Origin: Rhodotorula mucilaginosa
Taxonomy: Eukaryota; Basidiomycota; Microbotryomycetes; Sporidiobolales; Sporidiobolaceae
Direction: 5' to 3'
Assembly: GCA_034406715.1 (NCBI GenBank)
Contig: CP137870.1
Span: 868,001 to 932,000 of the forward strand
DNA: 64,000 nucleotides
Positions within the stretch are counted from its first letter, which is position 1. Every line of letters begins with the position of its first letter. The notes under the pieces are model-generated. The model was not told where the DNA came from. It searched no databases and saw only the letters and a list, made by a program, of their open reading frames with translations. Below, piece after piece: positions 34,284 through 45,851 of the stretch. The translations under genes and the position numbers were made by a program.

Positions 34284-36252
34284 ATGGCTTCGTCGTCGTT
34301 CCTCCAGCCCGACCAGGCCATGAAGCACCTCGAGTCGTACTCGCGCAACGACGGCCTCTCGGTCCGCGAGTTGATGGACTCCAAGACCCAGGGCGGGTTG
34401 ACCTACAACGACTTCCTCGTCCTGCCCGGTCACATCGACTTTCCCGCGTCGGCCGTCTCGCTCGAGTCGCGCGTGACAAAGAAGACGGTCCTCAAGACGC
34501 CGTTCCTCTCGTCGCCTATGGACACCGTCACCGAGACCGACATGGCTATCGCCATGGCCCTCCTCGGTGGTCTCGGTGTCATCCACCACAACTTGCCGGC
34601 CCAGATGCAGGCCGACATGGTCCGCGCCGTCAAAAAGTCAGTCCCTTCCCTTCCTCTTTTCTCTGCGTACGACTTGAGCGTATACTGACTCGGACGCTCC
34701 TCCAGGTTCGAGAACGGCTTCATCACGGACCCGATCTGCCTCGCCCCGACCAACACGGTCGCCGACGTCTGGCAGATCAAGGAAAAGTTTGGCTTCTGCG
34801 GCATCCCCATCACCGGTCAGTCTTCTCTCCCGCCCTACTTGCGCCAAAAAGAGGAACCCAGAGAGAGCGACGCCGCGACAAAGGGCTAGGCGTGATGAAC
34901 AACCTATCATTCCTTCGTTCTACCGAAATTGAGTTTGATCACTCGTTTCAAGCCGTGTGGATACCCGATATTTCTGCGCCCCTCGTTGGGCGCCTGATCC
35001 TTTACGCCTTTTGTCGCACATCGCTCTCGCGCACCCGCTCTTTTTGGCGCAATCAACATTCAGGTGGCGCGAGAATGACTTTGCTGACCGAAAACGACGT
35101 TACCCAACAGAATCTGGCAAGCTGGGCGGCAAGCTGCTCGGTATCGTCACTGGCCGCGACATCCAGTTCCGACCGAACTCGGCGACGCTCGACTCGGTCA
35201 TGACTCAGGGCGCCGACCTCGTCACCGGCCCGTCTGGCATCACGCTCGAGCAGGCGAACGCGATCCTGCGCGACTCGAAGAAGGGCAAGCTCCCGCTCGT
35301 CGACTCGGAGGGTCGCCTCGTCGCTCTGCTCGCGCGGAGTGACTTGCTCAAGAACAAGGACTACCCGCTCGCGAGCAAGAAGCCCGACTCGAAGCAGCTC
35401 CTGTGCGCCGCCGCGATCGGCACCCGTCTCCCCGACCGTGAGCGCTTGCGCTTGCTCGTCGAGGCCGGACTCGACATTGTCGTCCTCGACTCGTCGCAGG
35501 GCAACTCGGTCTACCAGATCGACATGATCAAGTGGATCAAGACCGAGTTCCCCGACCTCGAGGTCATTGCCGGCAACGTCGTCACCCGTGAGCAGGCCGC
35601 CGTCCTGATCGCCGCCGGCGCCGACGGTCTCCGTGTCGGTATGGGCTCCGGTTCGATCTGCATCACCCAGGAGGTGACGGCCGTCGGCCGACCGCAGGCG
35701 ACCGCCGTCTTTGCCGTCGCCGAGTTTGCGCGCCAGTTTGGCGTCCCCGTCATTGCCGACGGCGGTATCTCGAACGTCGGTCACATCGCCAAGGCGCTCT
35801 CGCTCGGTGCGTCGGCCGTCATGATGGGCGGTCTTCTCGCCGGTACGACCGAGTCGCCCGGCGAGTACTTCTACAACGAGGGCAAACGGTTGAAGAAGTA
35901 CCGCGGCATGGGTTCGATCGACGCGATGGACGCCGGCACGCAGTCGGACCAGAAGAAGCTGGACGAGATCGACAACGCCGCGACGTCGCGATACTTCTCC
36001 GAGGGTGACGCTGTCCGCGTCGCGCAGGGCGTCGCCGGTTCCGTCCAGGACAAGGGTTCGCTCCGCAAGTTTGTCCCGTACCTGTACGCCGGGTTGCAGC
36101 ACTCGCTGCAGGACATGGGGACGGACTCGGTCACCGTCATGCAGGACCGCGCCTTCTCGGGCGAGCTCCGGTTCGAGCTCCGGACCGCTTCGGCCCAGAT
36201 CGAGGGAGGCGTGCACGGCTTGCACTCGTTCGAGAAGAGGCTCTACTCGTAG
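34284..36252 (+). CDS. IMP dehydrogenase
   Basis: Three exons: 34284-34636, 34706-34815, 35111-36252; 534 residues. The enzyme oxidises IMP to XMP with NAD+, the committed step of GTP synthesis, in the cytosol. The TIM barrel opens [11 protein letters not shown] and [11 protein letters not shown]; the Bateman (CBS) pair covers about 120-235; the catalytic loop is [13 protein letters not shown] with Cys at about 338, followed by [19 protein letters not shown], the flap ([10 protein letters not shown]) and the C-terminal potassium-site region. The Bateman module senses adenine and guanine nucleotides in this family. Intron 2 is 295 bp, long for this window, and falls inside the CBS domain. The yeast counterparts are IMD2-4; a single gene is visible here. 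Confidence 0.96.
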
Positions 36253-37156
36253 GTCTTGTTAGAGACCCTCTCTCGTTCGGTTCCTGTAGCACCCCTCGCC
36301 TCTTTCCATATTATTAGTCACTATAGCATGCACCCCTTCTTCTTCTTTCACCGATATCGGGAGTCTTTCTTGCCGTTATCCTCTCTCTCGCATCATTAAC
36401 CTTTCTTTGTCATTTCATCTTGGGATTCATCGGGTCAAGGTCTCGTTGCACTCTCGTGAAAGGTCCGGGCAGACTCTGTACGTAATCGAACAGCGCCCCG
36501 CTCGGAAGAAAAGCCCGCGCCTGAGAGATTCGAGCTTGTCGCAACTTTCTGGGATTTTCGACGAGGTTACGCGAGATGTATCGTTACTGTGCATTTCATA
36601 GGGAAGACAAGAGACTGCGAGAGTGTACGAGACGAGAGCGAGAAGTGGTCAGAGCTAGGCGACGAGGGCGCGCGGAAGGGCGGACGAGGCGTCGGCGGGC
36701 GAAGACCGAGCGCTGGCCGCGTTCAGCTCGCTGTTGGTTTCCGTGCTCGTCTCACCCACCCTCGCCCCCCGAGGTAAATTGCTGTCCGTACTCACTGCCA
36801 CACGGTCAGATACACGCCCCTACGGTTACCGGTCGGAGCTCGACCCAGCGCGGTAGAGCGGGAGGACGAGGAGCGCGAAGAGGGTCGAGAGTGCGGCCGA
36901 CGAGAGCTCGAACACGCGTGACGGCACCACGCTCTCGTCAGGGCACTGGGAGGACGGGTGGGACCGGCTAGGGGTCGTATAGGGGCAGGAAGGAGGGATG
37001 GGACCAGTCACGCGGTCCGCAGACGTCGCTACAGGACACGGTGTGCTGACTCTGTTTCTCGATTTCCCTTGCTCGTCTCGCCTCCGCCTCGCCGCCTTCG
37101 CCTTGCATCTCGCCTCGCTCGCGCTCCTTTCGATTGCTTGGTGGGAACAGTCAAAG
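36253..37156. other. Intergenic, IMPDH to uL2
   Basis: About 900 bp, holding the IMPDH 3' flank and the promoter of the ribosomal protein gene. The last 150 bp before the uL2 ATG are pyrimidine-rich, as is usual for highly expressed genes here. No gene recognised. Confidence 0.5.
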
Positions 37157-38556
37157 ATGGGACGTGGTGCGTACTCGTTCCTCGGCTGGCTTGGAGGGCG
37201 GGCTCTCCACCGCAGACCCGCAAGCTGACCTCTCTCGTTCCCTGTTCCTCCTGGCGCCTGTTCACCTGCCCTGTTTTCGCCCGTGATGCTCTGCGCCTAC
37301 GACCAACCCCACAGTCATCCGCAACCAGCGTAAGAGCGGCGGAATCTTCCGCGCGCACACGCACCACCGTGTCGCGCCGGCCAAGCTCCGTGCGCTCGAC
37401 TTTGCCGAGCGCAACGGCTACATCCGTGGCTTGGTCAAGGAGATCGTCCACGACTCTGGCCGGTGAGTCATTGCTTTCCTGTCGACGCGCAGGGCGGGTC
37501 ACGGCGATCGCGCGCAGGGGCAACTTGGAGGGGCACGGTCACACGATCCGAGCGAAGCGTCTTCGCTTAGGAGGAGGGTGGGCGATGCGGGGCGGCGAGA
37601 GAATTAGTGTTACGCGGAGCCGTGTGCCAGGACGCGGTGGCAGGGATGGTCGCAGTGGAGCCGTGCCTCGGGACCAAGCACGCGAGGAGGAGCGCACCTG
37701 AAACTGACACCCTGGCCCTTTCTCCTCGCAGTGGTGCGCCGCTCGCCCGTGTCGTCTTCCGCGACCCGTACCGCTACAAGATGCGCACCGAGACCTTCAT
37801 CGCCACCGAGGGCCTCTCGACCGGCGCCTTTGTCTTCTGCGGCAAGAAGGCCACCCTCGCCGTCGGCAACGTCCTCCCCCTCGCTGCCCTCCCGGAAGGT
37901 ACCATCGTCTGCAACGTCGAGGAGAAGGCCGGTGACCGTGGTTCGCTCGCGCGCACTTCGGGCAACTACGCGACCGTCATCGGTCACGACAACGACTCGG
38001 GCCGCACCCGCATCCGTCTCCCGTCGGGCGCCAAGAAGTCGGTCTCGTCGCTCTCGCGCGCCACGATCGGTATCGTTGCCGGTGGTGGACGTATCGACAA
38101 GCCCATGCTCAAGGCTGGTCGTGCCTTCCACGCTGCCAAGGCGAAGAAGAACAACTTCCCCAAGACCCGTGGTGTTGCCATGAACCCGTGCGTCGCTCTT
38201 GTTTTTGCATTTCTCAGTCCGCATGATGACTGACAGACGCTCCTATCTCCATATAGGGTCGACCACCCGCACGGTGGTGGTAACCACGTACGCTACTGGT
38301 TCCAGATCTCGGGTACATTTTGCTTTGCGACAGGCTGACTGACTCACTTTCCATGCCCTCTACAGCAACACATTGGTAAGGCCTCGACCATCAACAGGCA
38401 CGCTGTTTCCGGACAGAAGGTGAGCCCTCACTGCTAGTTTTGGTTTGGCCATGACCAACTGACGTCTGACCTCCCTGGTTCGCCCGCGCACAGGCCGGTC
38501 TCATTGCTGCCCGCCGCACTGGTCTCCTCCGCGGTTCGGTCAAGACCAAGGAGTAA
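37157..38556 (+). CDS. RPL2: 60S ribosomal protein uL2
   Basis: Six exons: 37157-37166 (10 nt: MGR plus one base), 37315-37462, 37732-38187, 38257-38287, 38366-38419, 38494-38556; 253 residues. uL2 (human RPL8) lies close to the peptidyl-transferase centre. Conserved blocks: [84 protein letters not shown] and [19 protein letters not shown]; the catalytic-loop His is in HPHGGGNH. The end [11 protein letters not shown] is that of fungal uL2. Exon 4 is 31 nt and exon 1 is 10 nt, so part of the N-terminus would be missed without splicing. Confidence 0.95.
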
Positions 38557-38968
38557 AGCGTTCGGTCGTCGTCCCCCTCTCTTTACCCTCGGAAGGCAGA
38601 TTTTGGTGGACGCGGGCGTGTACGGTGGGAACAACTACACCCCTTGTTGCTGCATTGCATTCGCCGCGTTGTATCTCGAGTCTACACCAGTGCTGCGCCT
38701 TGTTGAGAGAGTCTTCGTCGCGTCCCAGTGAGACCTTCAGACCGTGATGCGAGAGCGAGTGGGCGCGGATTCGATCGGTGGCAAAAGAACACTTGACTTC
38801 CTCGTCTCGCTCGACCTTTATCTTTTCACACCCAGTCACTGGAGGCGCTTCTAGAGACTCGGAACAGCTAGAGCAGTCCTCATAAGATACACACGAGCGC
38901 ATCCCTGCTCCATTAGACCTCCGCAGCACCTGCTCCCCACTCGCCGCCTCCTCACAGTCGACTGCGTC
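38557..38968. other. Intergenic, uL2 to WW-domain gene
   Basis: About 410 bp. No gene or named motif seen. Confidence 0.45.
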
Positions 38969-40109
38969 ATGTCGGCTCACGACTCGCGTCCGCTCCCGCC
39001 GGGCTGGATCGAGCAGTACGACCAGTCGTGAGCTCCATGTCTGATGCTCTCTGTACAGGCTGCCGGTCTGCAGAAGCCACCGTGCTGGCTGCCGTGCGAG
39101 CGCCAAGCCTTTCTCTTCCGGAGCTGACGCCACCGCTCTGCGTACAGCCATGACCGCCATTTCTGGGTAGACACCAAGGTACGTCCTTGACTCTCCTCTC
39201 GGGGAAAGATAAGCCTGAATTGACGCTGTGCTCGGCCAGGCGAACCCCCCTCGTTCGATCTGGACCCACCCGCTCGACGACCCCGAATATCAAGCCTCGC
39301 AGCGCGGCGCGAACGGCGGCTTTGCTCCTCCGCCGGGACCGCCGCCGTCTCATCCCAGCTACGGCGGAGGCGATCACAAGTCGCCGCTCCCTCCTCACAC
39401 CTCGTCTCCCTCCTTGCAACAATCGCACTCAACCTACTCCGATTCCACCAGGACCCACACCGCGCAGAAGAACTCGTCGTCTTCGGGTGGTGGTTTCTTT
39501 GGCAAGATCAAGAACAAGGTCGAGCAGAAGCGGGCCGAGTCGCAGGCGCGCGAGGAGCAGCGTCGGCAGATGATGATGCAGCAGCAGGCGCAGCGCCAGC
39601 AGATGATGATGCAGCAGCAGCAGATGTACGGACAGCAAGGCGGCATGTACGGGCGTCCTGGCGGTATGATGGGAGGAGGTATGGGCGGAGGCATGATGGG
39701 TGGCCGCGGTGGCGGGGGAATGAATCCCGTGAGTTTTCGCTTTTCTTTCCGCCGACGCCACTCGTCTGGAGCGTTTCGCCGTGCAGCGCCGCACCCCGCC
39801 TCGCCAAAACAAGAACTGCGAAGGGCGCGGTGCCCGGCGCGCACCGCAAGCACTTTCGGTCCGCTCTCTGTACTTACTCTTCTCCTCGTCGATAGGCCCT
39901 CATGATGGGTGGTGGTCTGCTAGCGGGTGGTCTTCTCGGCGCCTCTCTTGCAGATGGTCAGCACGACGCCTACATGGACGTAAGTGCCTCTCCTGTTGAG
40001 CACGGTCTGCGTCTCTAGTCTGGCTGGTTACTGAGCCTTCTCGTGCATGCAGGGCTATGAGGACGGCGGCGGAGGCGACTTTGACGGCGGTGACATGGGC
40101 GGCGAGTAA
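38969..40109 (+). CDS. WW-domain protein with Gln/Met- and Gly-rich tail
   Basis: Five exons: 38969-39027, 39148-39178, 39240-39728, 39896-39979, 40053-40109; 239 residues. Residues about 9-46 are a WW domain (LPPGWIEQYDQSHDRHFWVD ... PPRSIWTHPLDDPEY), which binds Pro-rich peptides; its second conserved Trp is present (SIWTHP). A Pro-rich linker follows, then a helical Lys/Glu/Gln segment (FFGKIKNKVEQKRAESQARE), a Gln/Met repeat and a Gly/Met repeat (GGMMGGGMGGG) before LLAGGLLGASLADG. The plan (WW, Pro-rich, Gly/Gln tail) is common in fungal proteins of unknown role. The low-complexity tail could phase-separate; that is inference. Confidence 0.8.
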
Positions 40110-40973
40110 ACAGACTTGCGAGCACGGGGACGAAGAAGGCGCTTCCAGGCAGCGATCTCGAACACGACTCGCCGCCCTGCAACCGCGAATCTGCTTCCTC
40201 CTGAAGAATATCACACGCGCCGACAGCCTTACAGCACTATTACATATCTGCGCTCTTATACCTTGTACCACTACCCCCGACTCGTCTCCTGCAGTATATC
40301 TCCCTGTGCTCGATACAAACCGCGCCCGCTTTCCGACGGGGAGGGGGAGGATCCAGTCGCATCTTCAGCCAGGCAGCCGGACAAGCGCCACCGCCGCGAG
40401 TGTTCGTCCTCGCCGAAGCCCAAGACCTGTGTTTGTGGAACTCGGAATGTGTATGCTGGTTTCAGTTCACGACAGTGGGGTTCTCGTGCAGCGTTCGCCT
40501 CGGCCAAGGCTTGACGACAGCAACGTTGTGGCGTCGCTCTCGGGAGGCACTGGCGTTCTCTCTACAATTGGGTATTGTCAGTCTTACGCTTGCCCTGCTG
40601 ATCTAACCGTATCGAGAGCGCTTCACCCTTCCGGGACGTCTGTACCGAACAACTTGCTGCGTTTCGCATTTTCCGCTCGAACGGGAGGACTTCTTTTCCC
40701 TTGCTCCAAGCGCACGGGCAGACATTTAATGGCTAAGGGGGCTGACATACACTCGTGCGTCTCTATGGTCGCAGGCTACAGCGCGCGCCACGGGAAAAGA
40801 GCTCGCGTCGTGATGTCAACGAGATGTCAAACCAGAATGTCAACTTGGGACGCGTCGCGAGTGATGGGCGGACGAGCGACTTCTCTTTCTTTCTCCTTCC
40901 TCCCTTCCTTACCGCCGACTCGCTCCTCAAGAAGACCACCGAGCACATTCTCTACCTCACCAGTACTCTCGTC
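40110..40973. other. Intergenic before the Argonaute gene
   Basis: About 860 bp, expected to contain the Argonaute promoter. It has overlapping short frames without homology and no named motif. Confidence 0.5.
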
Positions 40974-43900
40974 ATGTCGCAGTACCCGCCCAGCGGCGGT
41001 CCAGGCGGCTACAACGGGGGTTCCAGTTCAGCGAGGAACCCCGGCGGCGGAGGAGGTGGGGCTCGAGGTGAGATTCCTCCTCCCTATCACCCGGACGGGC
41101 GAGGCATCTAGCATACTGACTATTCGTAATCATGTACACTAGGCTACGGTCAAGGCGCGGGCGGATACGGGCAAGGCCAAGGAGGTGGTTACGGGAGCCA
41201 AGGAGCAGGTGGATACGGACAAGGCCAAGGCAGCTCGCAGTACCGGTCCGGACCAGCTCAGCCGTCGTACGGCCAAGCTCCCCGTGGGAACATGCCCCCG
41301 CCGGCGCCAGCTCCTCCTCCCCCGAACCTCGCCAAGGCTGAAGACGGCGACGAAGGTGACGAGCCCGTCTTGCGGACGGACCAGGCTTCGTGAGTGCCGA
41401 TGCAAGCTCGGACGAGCGCGAGTCGCTATATACTGATGCACTCGAGTATGTTCTGCAGTATCGGACGCCCGGTTCGCCTCACGTCGAACTGCTTCGACGT
41501 CAAGCTGACGGAGCAGCGCCTCAAGTGGTACAAGTACGAGGTGCGTTGCCAACGTCTTGCTAGGACGCTTCTCGGCATCTCGCTTATGTTGACACGACGT
41601 TGTATATGTACAGGTCATTATCACGCAGGATGAGCGCCCGGCCGAGGAAGGTGCAGCCCCTCGTCGCAGACTTGGCACCATCCCGCGCCCCTTGCTCCGC
41701 CAGATCTGGATCGCCGCCGAGCAAGCCGACCGGTCGGGAGCTGCAAACCACTTCCAGGGTGTGCACGCCTTCTACGATGGAGGGTCCGCCTGCTACACGG
41801 ACCAGCTGTTTCCAGCCGAAGTCATGGTGAGTAGTCGCGACCTCGCAGCACTTCGTCGGTCAAGCCTTGATGCTTACCTTGGCACTCTGCGCCCCTGAAC
41901 ATCCACAGATCCGCGGTATCCAGATCGCGATGCGTGCGCGCGAAACCTTCACGCTCGTCATCCGCAACCCGCTCGAGATTCCGCTTCAATCGCTTCGCAA
42001 CTACGTGAACGGCTATGGAACGTTCCGCTTCGGCGAAGTTGCCGACGCCCTCCAAGCTATCAACGTCATGTTCCGCCACGGCCCGTGCGCCGAGCTTTTC
42101 TCCACCCGCACGTCTTTCTTCGCCATTCCGACCGCGGACCCTCGAGAAACCGCAATCGTTTCCCCGAACTTTTTGAAGCTGATCCGTGAGTCTGATCTCA
42201 TACCTCGGTCCTCCATAGCCACATCTGGAGTACTGACATGCGTACTGGTTCCTCTAAAGGTGGTTTCTTTGCGTACGTTCCTCCGATTTCCGCAACAACG
42301 CGCTCGCGTTCTGACTTCAGGTCTTTCTTTTGTGCAGCGCGATTCGTCCTTGCCAGCGGGGCCTTCAGCTCACGCTGAACTCGACTTCGGCGGCTTTCCT
42401 CATTGAAGGCAGACTCTCTGACTTCATCCTCGGATTCCTCAAGGCCAAAGACGGTCGCAGCCCTTCCAGCCTCGCCGTCGGCGTCCTCCCGGCCCTGGCG
42501 TACATTCAGATCAATCGGGTCTTGAAGAAGCTCGACATCACTGTCGCCCGCGACAGGGCTATGCTGAGGACGAAGATGAAAGGTCGCGGACTCGTGCCCA
42601 AGACGGCGAGGGAAATTGTTTTCACGGTCAACGGAAATCAGCAGACTGACGTCGAAGTAAGCCTTACTTCCACCTGTCCATCCCGAAGCTACTTCCACCT
42701 GGCCTTCGACACCTGAGCTACTTCTGACACTTGTCCCCCTGCTCAGGAGTACTGCTTCACGCAGTTCGGCGCCCGGCTCGCTCACCCGGAATGGCCGGTC
42801 GTCGAGACGAAGAAGGACGTCTACTACCCGCTCGAGATGATCGCGGTCGACATGAAGAACCGCTACATGAAGCGGCTCACCCCCGAGCAGCAAAAGGCCG
42901 CGTCCGGCTTCCAGGCGATGCAGCCCGCCGAGAAGCTTGGCTACATTTGCCACGTCCGCCGCGAGTTCGTCACGCGCCTCTGCGTCCCCCTCTTGACCGC
43001 CTGCGGTATCTTGATCGACTCCGCCCCGAAGATGGTCGACGGTCGCGTCCTCGAGCCTCCACGCCCCGAGTACCCGAGGCGTGACCAGAGCGGTGCGGTC
43101 ACGGGGTACACCAACGTTGTCCCGAGGGACGGGGGATGGATGATGAAGTGGGCTCGCTCGATGTTCGAGCAGGAGTTCGTGCTGAGCGGCAAGAAGATCG
43201 ACTCGCTCGCGATCATCCTTACCTCCTCGGTTGACCGCCGCAAGGCGCACACCTTCATCGACGATCTCCTCGCGAAAGCGGACGCTCTCGGTAGGTGCCC
43301 CTCTTCCTTGCGGTCCTTGACGACGCGGCCGAGAGAACCAGTACTTATCGTCCCTATGCGTATCTACAGGTCTGTACAGCTCTCGCGTTGTCCGCCAGCA
43401 GCTCGAGCGGGCCGTGTACGTGATGCGGAGGGGCGAACCGCCCAAGAAGGTCATCGACGGGGCGATTCACCAGGCCGAGCAGGCGTTCGGCATCAGGCCC
43501 AAGCTCTTGATCTGGTACGCATTGATCGCTGCTGGTTGTCTTTGCTGGCTGGATCTGACTTAGAGAGTCTTGCAGGATCTTCACCGAGGCCAACAGCCCC
43601 GATTACGCCAAGTTCAAGTTCGAGTCGGTCAAGCTGGCGGTCGTCTCGCAGGCGATCCAGTCCAAGAAGCTCAACAAGCTCGATGTCCAGACCGCCGTCA
43701 ACGTGGCGATGAAGATCAAGTGAGCGCTCCCTCTCCCCTTTCAGGAGCTGCCTCTCGTGAATCGGCTGAGCAAGGTGCTGACACTGACCCCGTCCTTTGC
43801 TTGCAGCGCCAAGCTCTCGGGTCAGAATTTCCGCCTCGAGGCCAACTCGCTTTCGGGATCCGCCGGCCAGCTGCCGAGCTGGCTGGCCACGCAGAAACCG

Positions 43901-45086
43901 ATAGTCATCGGCGCGGACCTCTCGCACGAGCCGGACCGCCCCTCCGTCGCCGTGCTCACGGCCACGATGCACGATCAGAACATGATCTGCGCCGAGGCTG
44001 CGAGCGTGCAAGGCCTGATCGAGCCGGGTCAAGAGGCTCCGCCTCGCGCGCGTGCCAAAAAGCAGGAGACGATCAAGGACGCGCACAATCTGTTCCTCGT
44101 GAGTGTCGCTCAACGCCATGCCATTTTGCCAGCGCTCCTGCTGACTTGGTATGTGCTGTATAGACTCTTCTCAAGGCCAGGGTCGCGGCGGGGAGGGGCA
44201 AACTCCCTCCGCAGTCGATTCTGATTTTGCGCGACGGCGTCAGCGAAGGCGAGTTCCGCTCGGTCATCCACGCTGGTGAGTCATCCTCTTTCCCAATCCC
44301 GTCGCCGTATGGTGTCTGATTCGACATACCAATCCCGACTTTGTGCAGAGATGGGCGACTACCGCCGCGCCATCGAGAGTTTCCGCACCGACCCGGACAT
44401 GATCCGCGACGTTGGAGAAGAGACCCTTCGCACCTACAACCCCCGCCTGTCGTTCGTCGCCTGCGTTAAAGGTCACCACGTGCGGCTGTTCGACAAGGGC
44501 CAGCGCGGCACGAACAACATTCAGCCCGGCACGGTCGTCGACTCGGGTATCACGGACGCCAGGTGGGCCGAGGCCTACATGGCGTCGCACAAGGCCTTGA
44601 TTGGCACGACTCGCACGACCCGCTACGTCTTGCTCGTCGACGACAACGGGCTGACGTGAGTCGACTGGTTCCCCTCTCCCGGCTCGCGCGTTCGGAGCTG
44701 ACGGCATTCTTGCCGGACTACAGTAGCAACGACTTGCAAGCGACGATCAATTCGCTCAACTACAGCTACCAGCGCTGCAACAAGGCCGTCTCCTTGCCCG
44801 CGCCAGTCTAGTGCGTCCTGCCTGTTTTCTTTCCCTCATTTTGCTCCGCAGCTGACCGGGTCTTCTGCCCCACCCCCTCAGCTACGCCCACCTCATCGCC
44901 GGAAAGATTCGTCAGTGGATCATCTCGGACCACAGCTCGTCGTCGTCGGCTGGTGGGACCGAAACCGACTCGACTCCGGCCTCGCGCGCCCAAGATCTCC
45001 GCGGCGCCGAGCAAATCCTCGCCGAGTCCGACCACGGCCGCAACTACTTCCGCCTGAGTCGCCCGCCGGCCATGTGGTGGCTGTAG
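40974..45086 (+). CDS. AGO1: Argonaute (RNAi effector) with intact slicer tetrad
   Basis: Fifteen exons starting at 40974, 41143, 41459, 41614, 41909, 42260, 42338, 42747, 43370, 43576, 43807, 44164, 44349, 44724 and 44882; 1026 residues. Residues 1-100 are Gly/Tyr/Gln-rich (GYGQGAGGYGQGQGGGYGS). ArgoN starts at about 112 (IGRPVRLTSNCFDVKL); the L1 block follows GGFF/IRPCQRGLQLTL, then PAZ, MID and PIWI. PIWI holds the metal-binding tetrad D730 (GADLSHEP), E780 (KKQETIKD), D814 (LRDGVSEG) and H962 (YYAHLIAG), so cleavage activity is expected. Exon 6 is only 13 nt (42260-42272). It should load small RNAs from a Dicer, which is not in this window. Confidence 0.95.
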
Positions 45087-45851
45087 AAGGTCGGGTTTGG
45101 GAAGGGAAGGCATGGGCTCTCGCTTGGCTTGTTGGAGGGATCTGGACGTTGCGGTGAGTTTCTTTTCCCTCTCCGCTGTGGCAAACGGACCGGATCGCTG
45201 ATCGGTGTGCATATTCTTCTTTCACTTCTACAGTCGCATGGATCGACAGACCGCAGAAGGATGACGACGGAAGGATGGCCTACGCTTGTGGTTCGAGCTT
45301 TTACGATCTTTTCTTTTCGCTTTCTTTTGCTTGGCTTCGCTTCTTTCGCGCCCCTACTCGACTACCTTCTCTCGAAGATCATGTAGATAGACAACATGGA
45401 ATCGCAACATCTGTACCTGTGGCTTCGTGCCTGAAAGTTCCGCCGATAATTCCTCGAGATCAAGCGAGATGTCAATTTTTGCGGCTTTTGCCTCCGTCGC
45501 CACTGTTGGAACTCTCGTGTCGCGCACAGCCTGCCTGGCGGGGCTCAGTGTGGACCTGTCACTCTCTCGTCATCCGTGGCTGGGCGTCCCCTGCTCTCGA
45601 ACGCGCCGCGCGGGCCGTGCACGCCTCGTCCCGGGTTGACATTCGCTCAACAACGTCCTCCGAATCGCTACGCACGTCCTCTCGCGCGGGCCGGGCCGCA
45701 CCTTGAGTCAGTGCTAGCACCCCATATAAGCGTCCAACCGCGACGGCCGCGTCCACTCGGCTGCTTCACGTCGGAGGCACGCGTCGGCCCCTCTCAATCG
45801 GCGGCGCACACGAACGACCACGACCAACCTTCAGCAGCAGCGGCGGCGACA
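45087..45851. promoter_or_regulatory. Intergenic with TATA-like site upstream of WSS1-type gene
   Basis: About 765 bp between two plus-strand genes. CATATAAG at 45723-45730 lies about 125 bp before the start codon and could be a TATA box for the protease gene. No gene is recognised; overlapping short frames have no homology. Confidence 0.4.

Noticed and set aside
35053-36225. 390-codon open frame antisense to IMP dehydrogenase
   Set aside because: It mirrors the strongly codon-biased IMPDH exon; the sense protein is conserved throughout and the antisense one has no recognisable feature.
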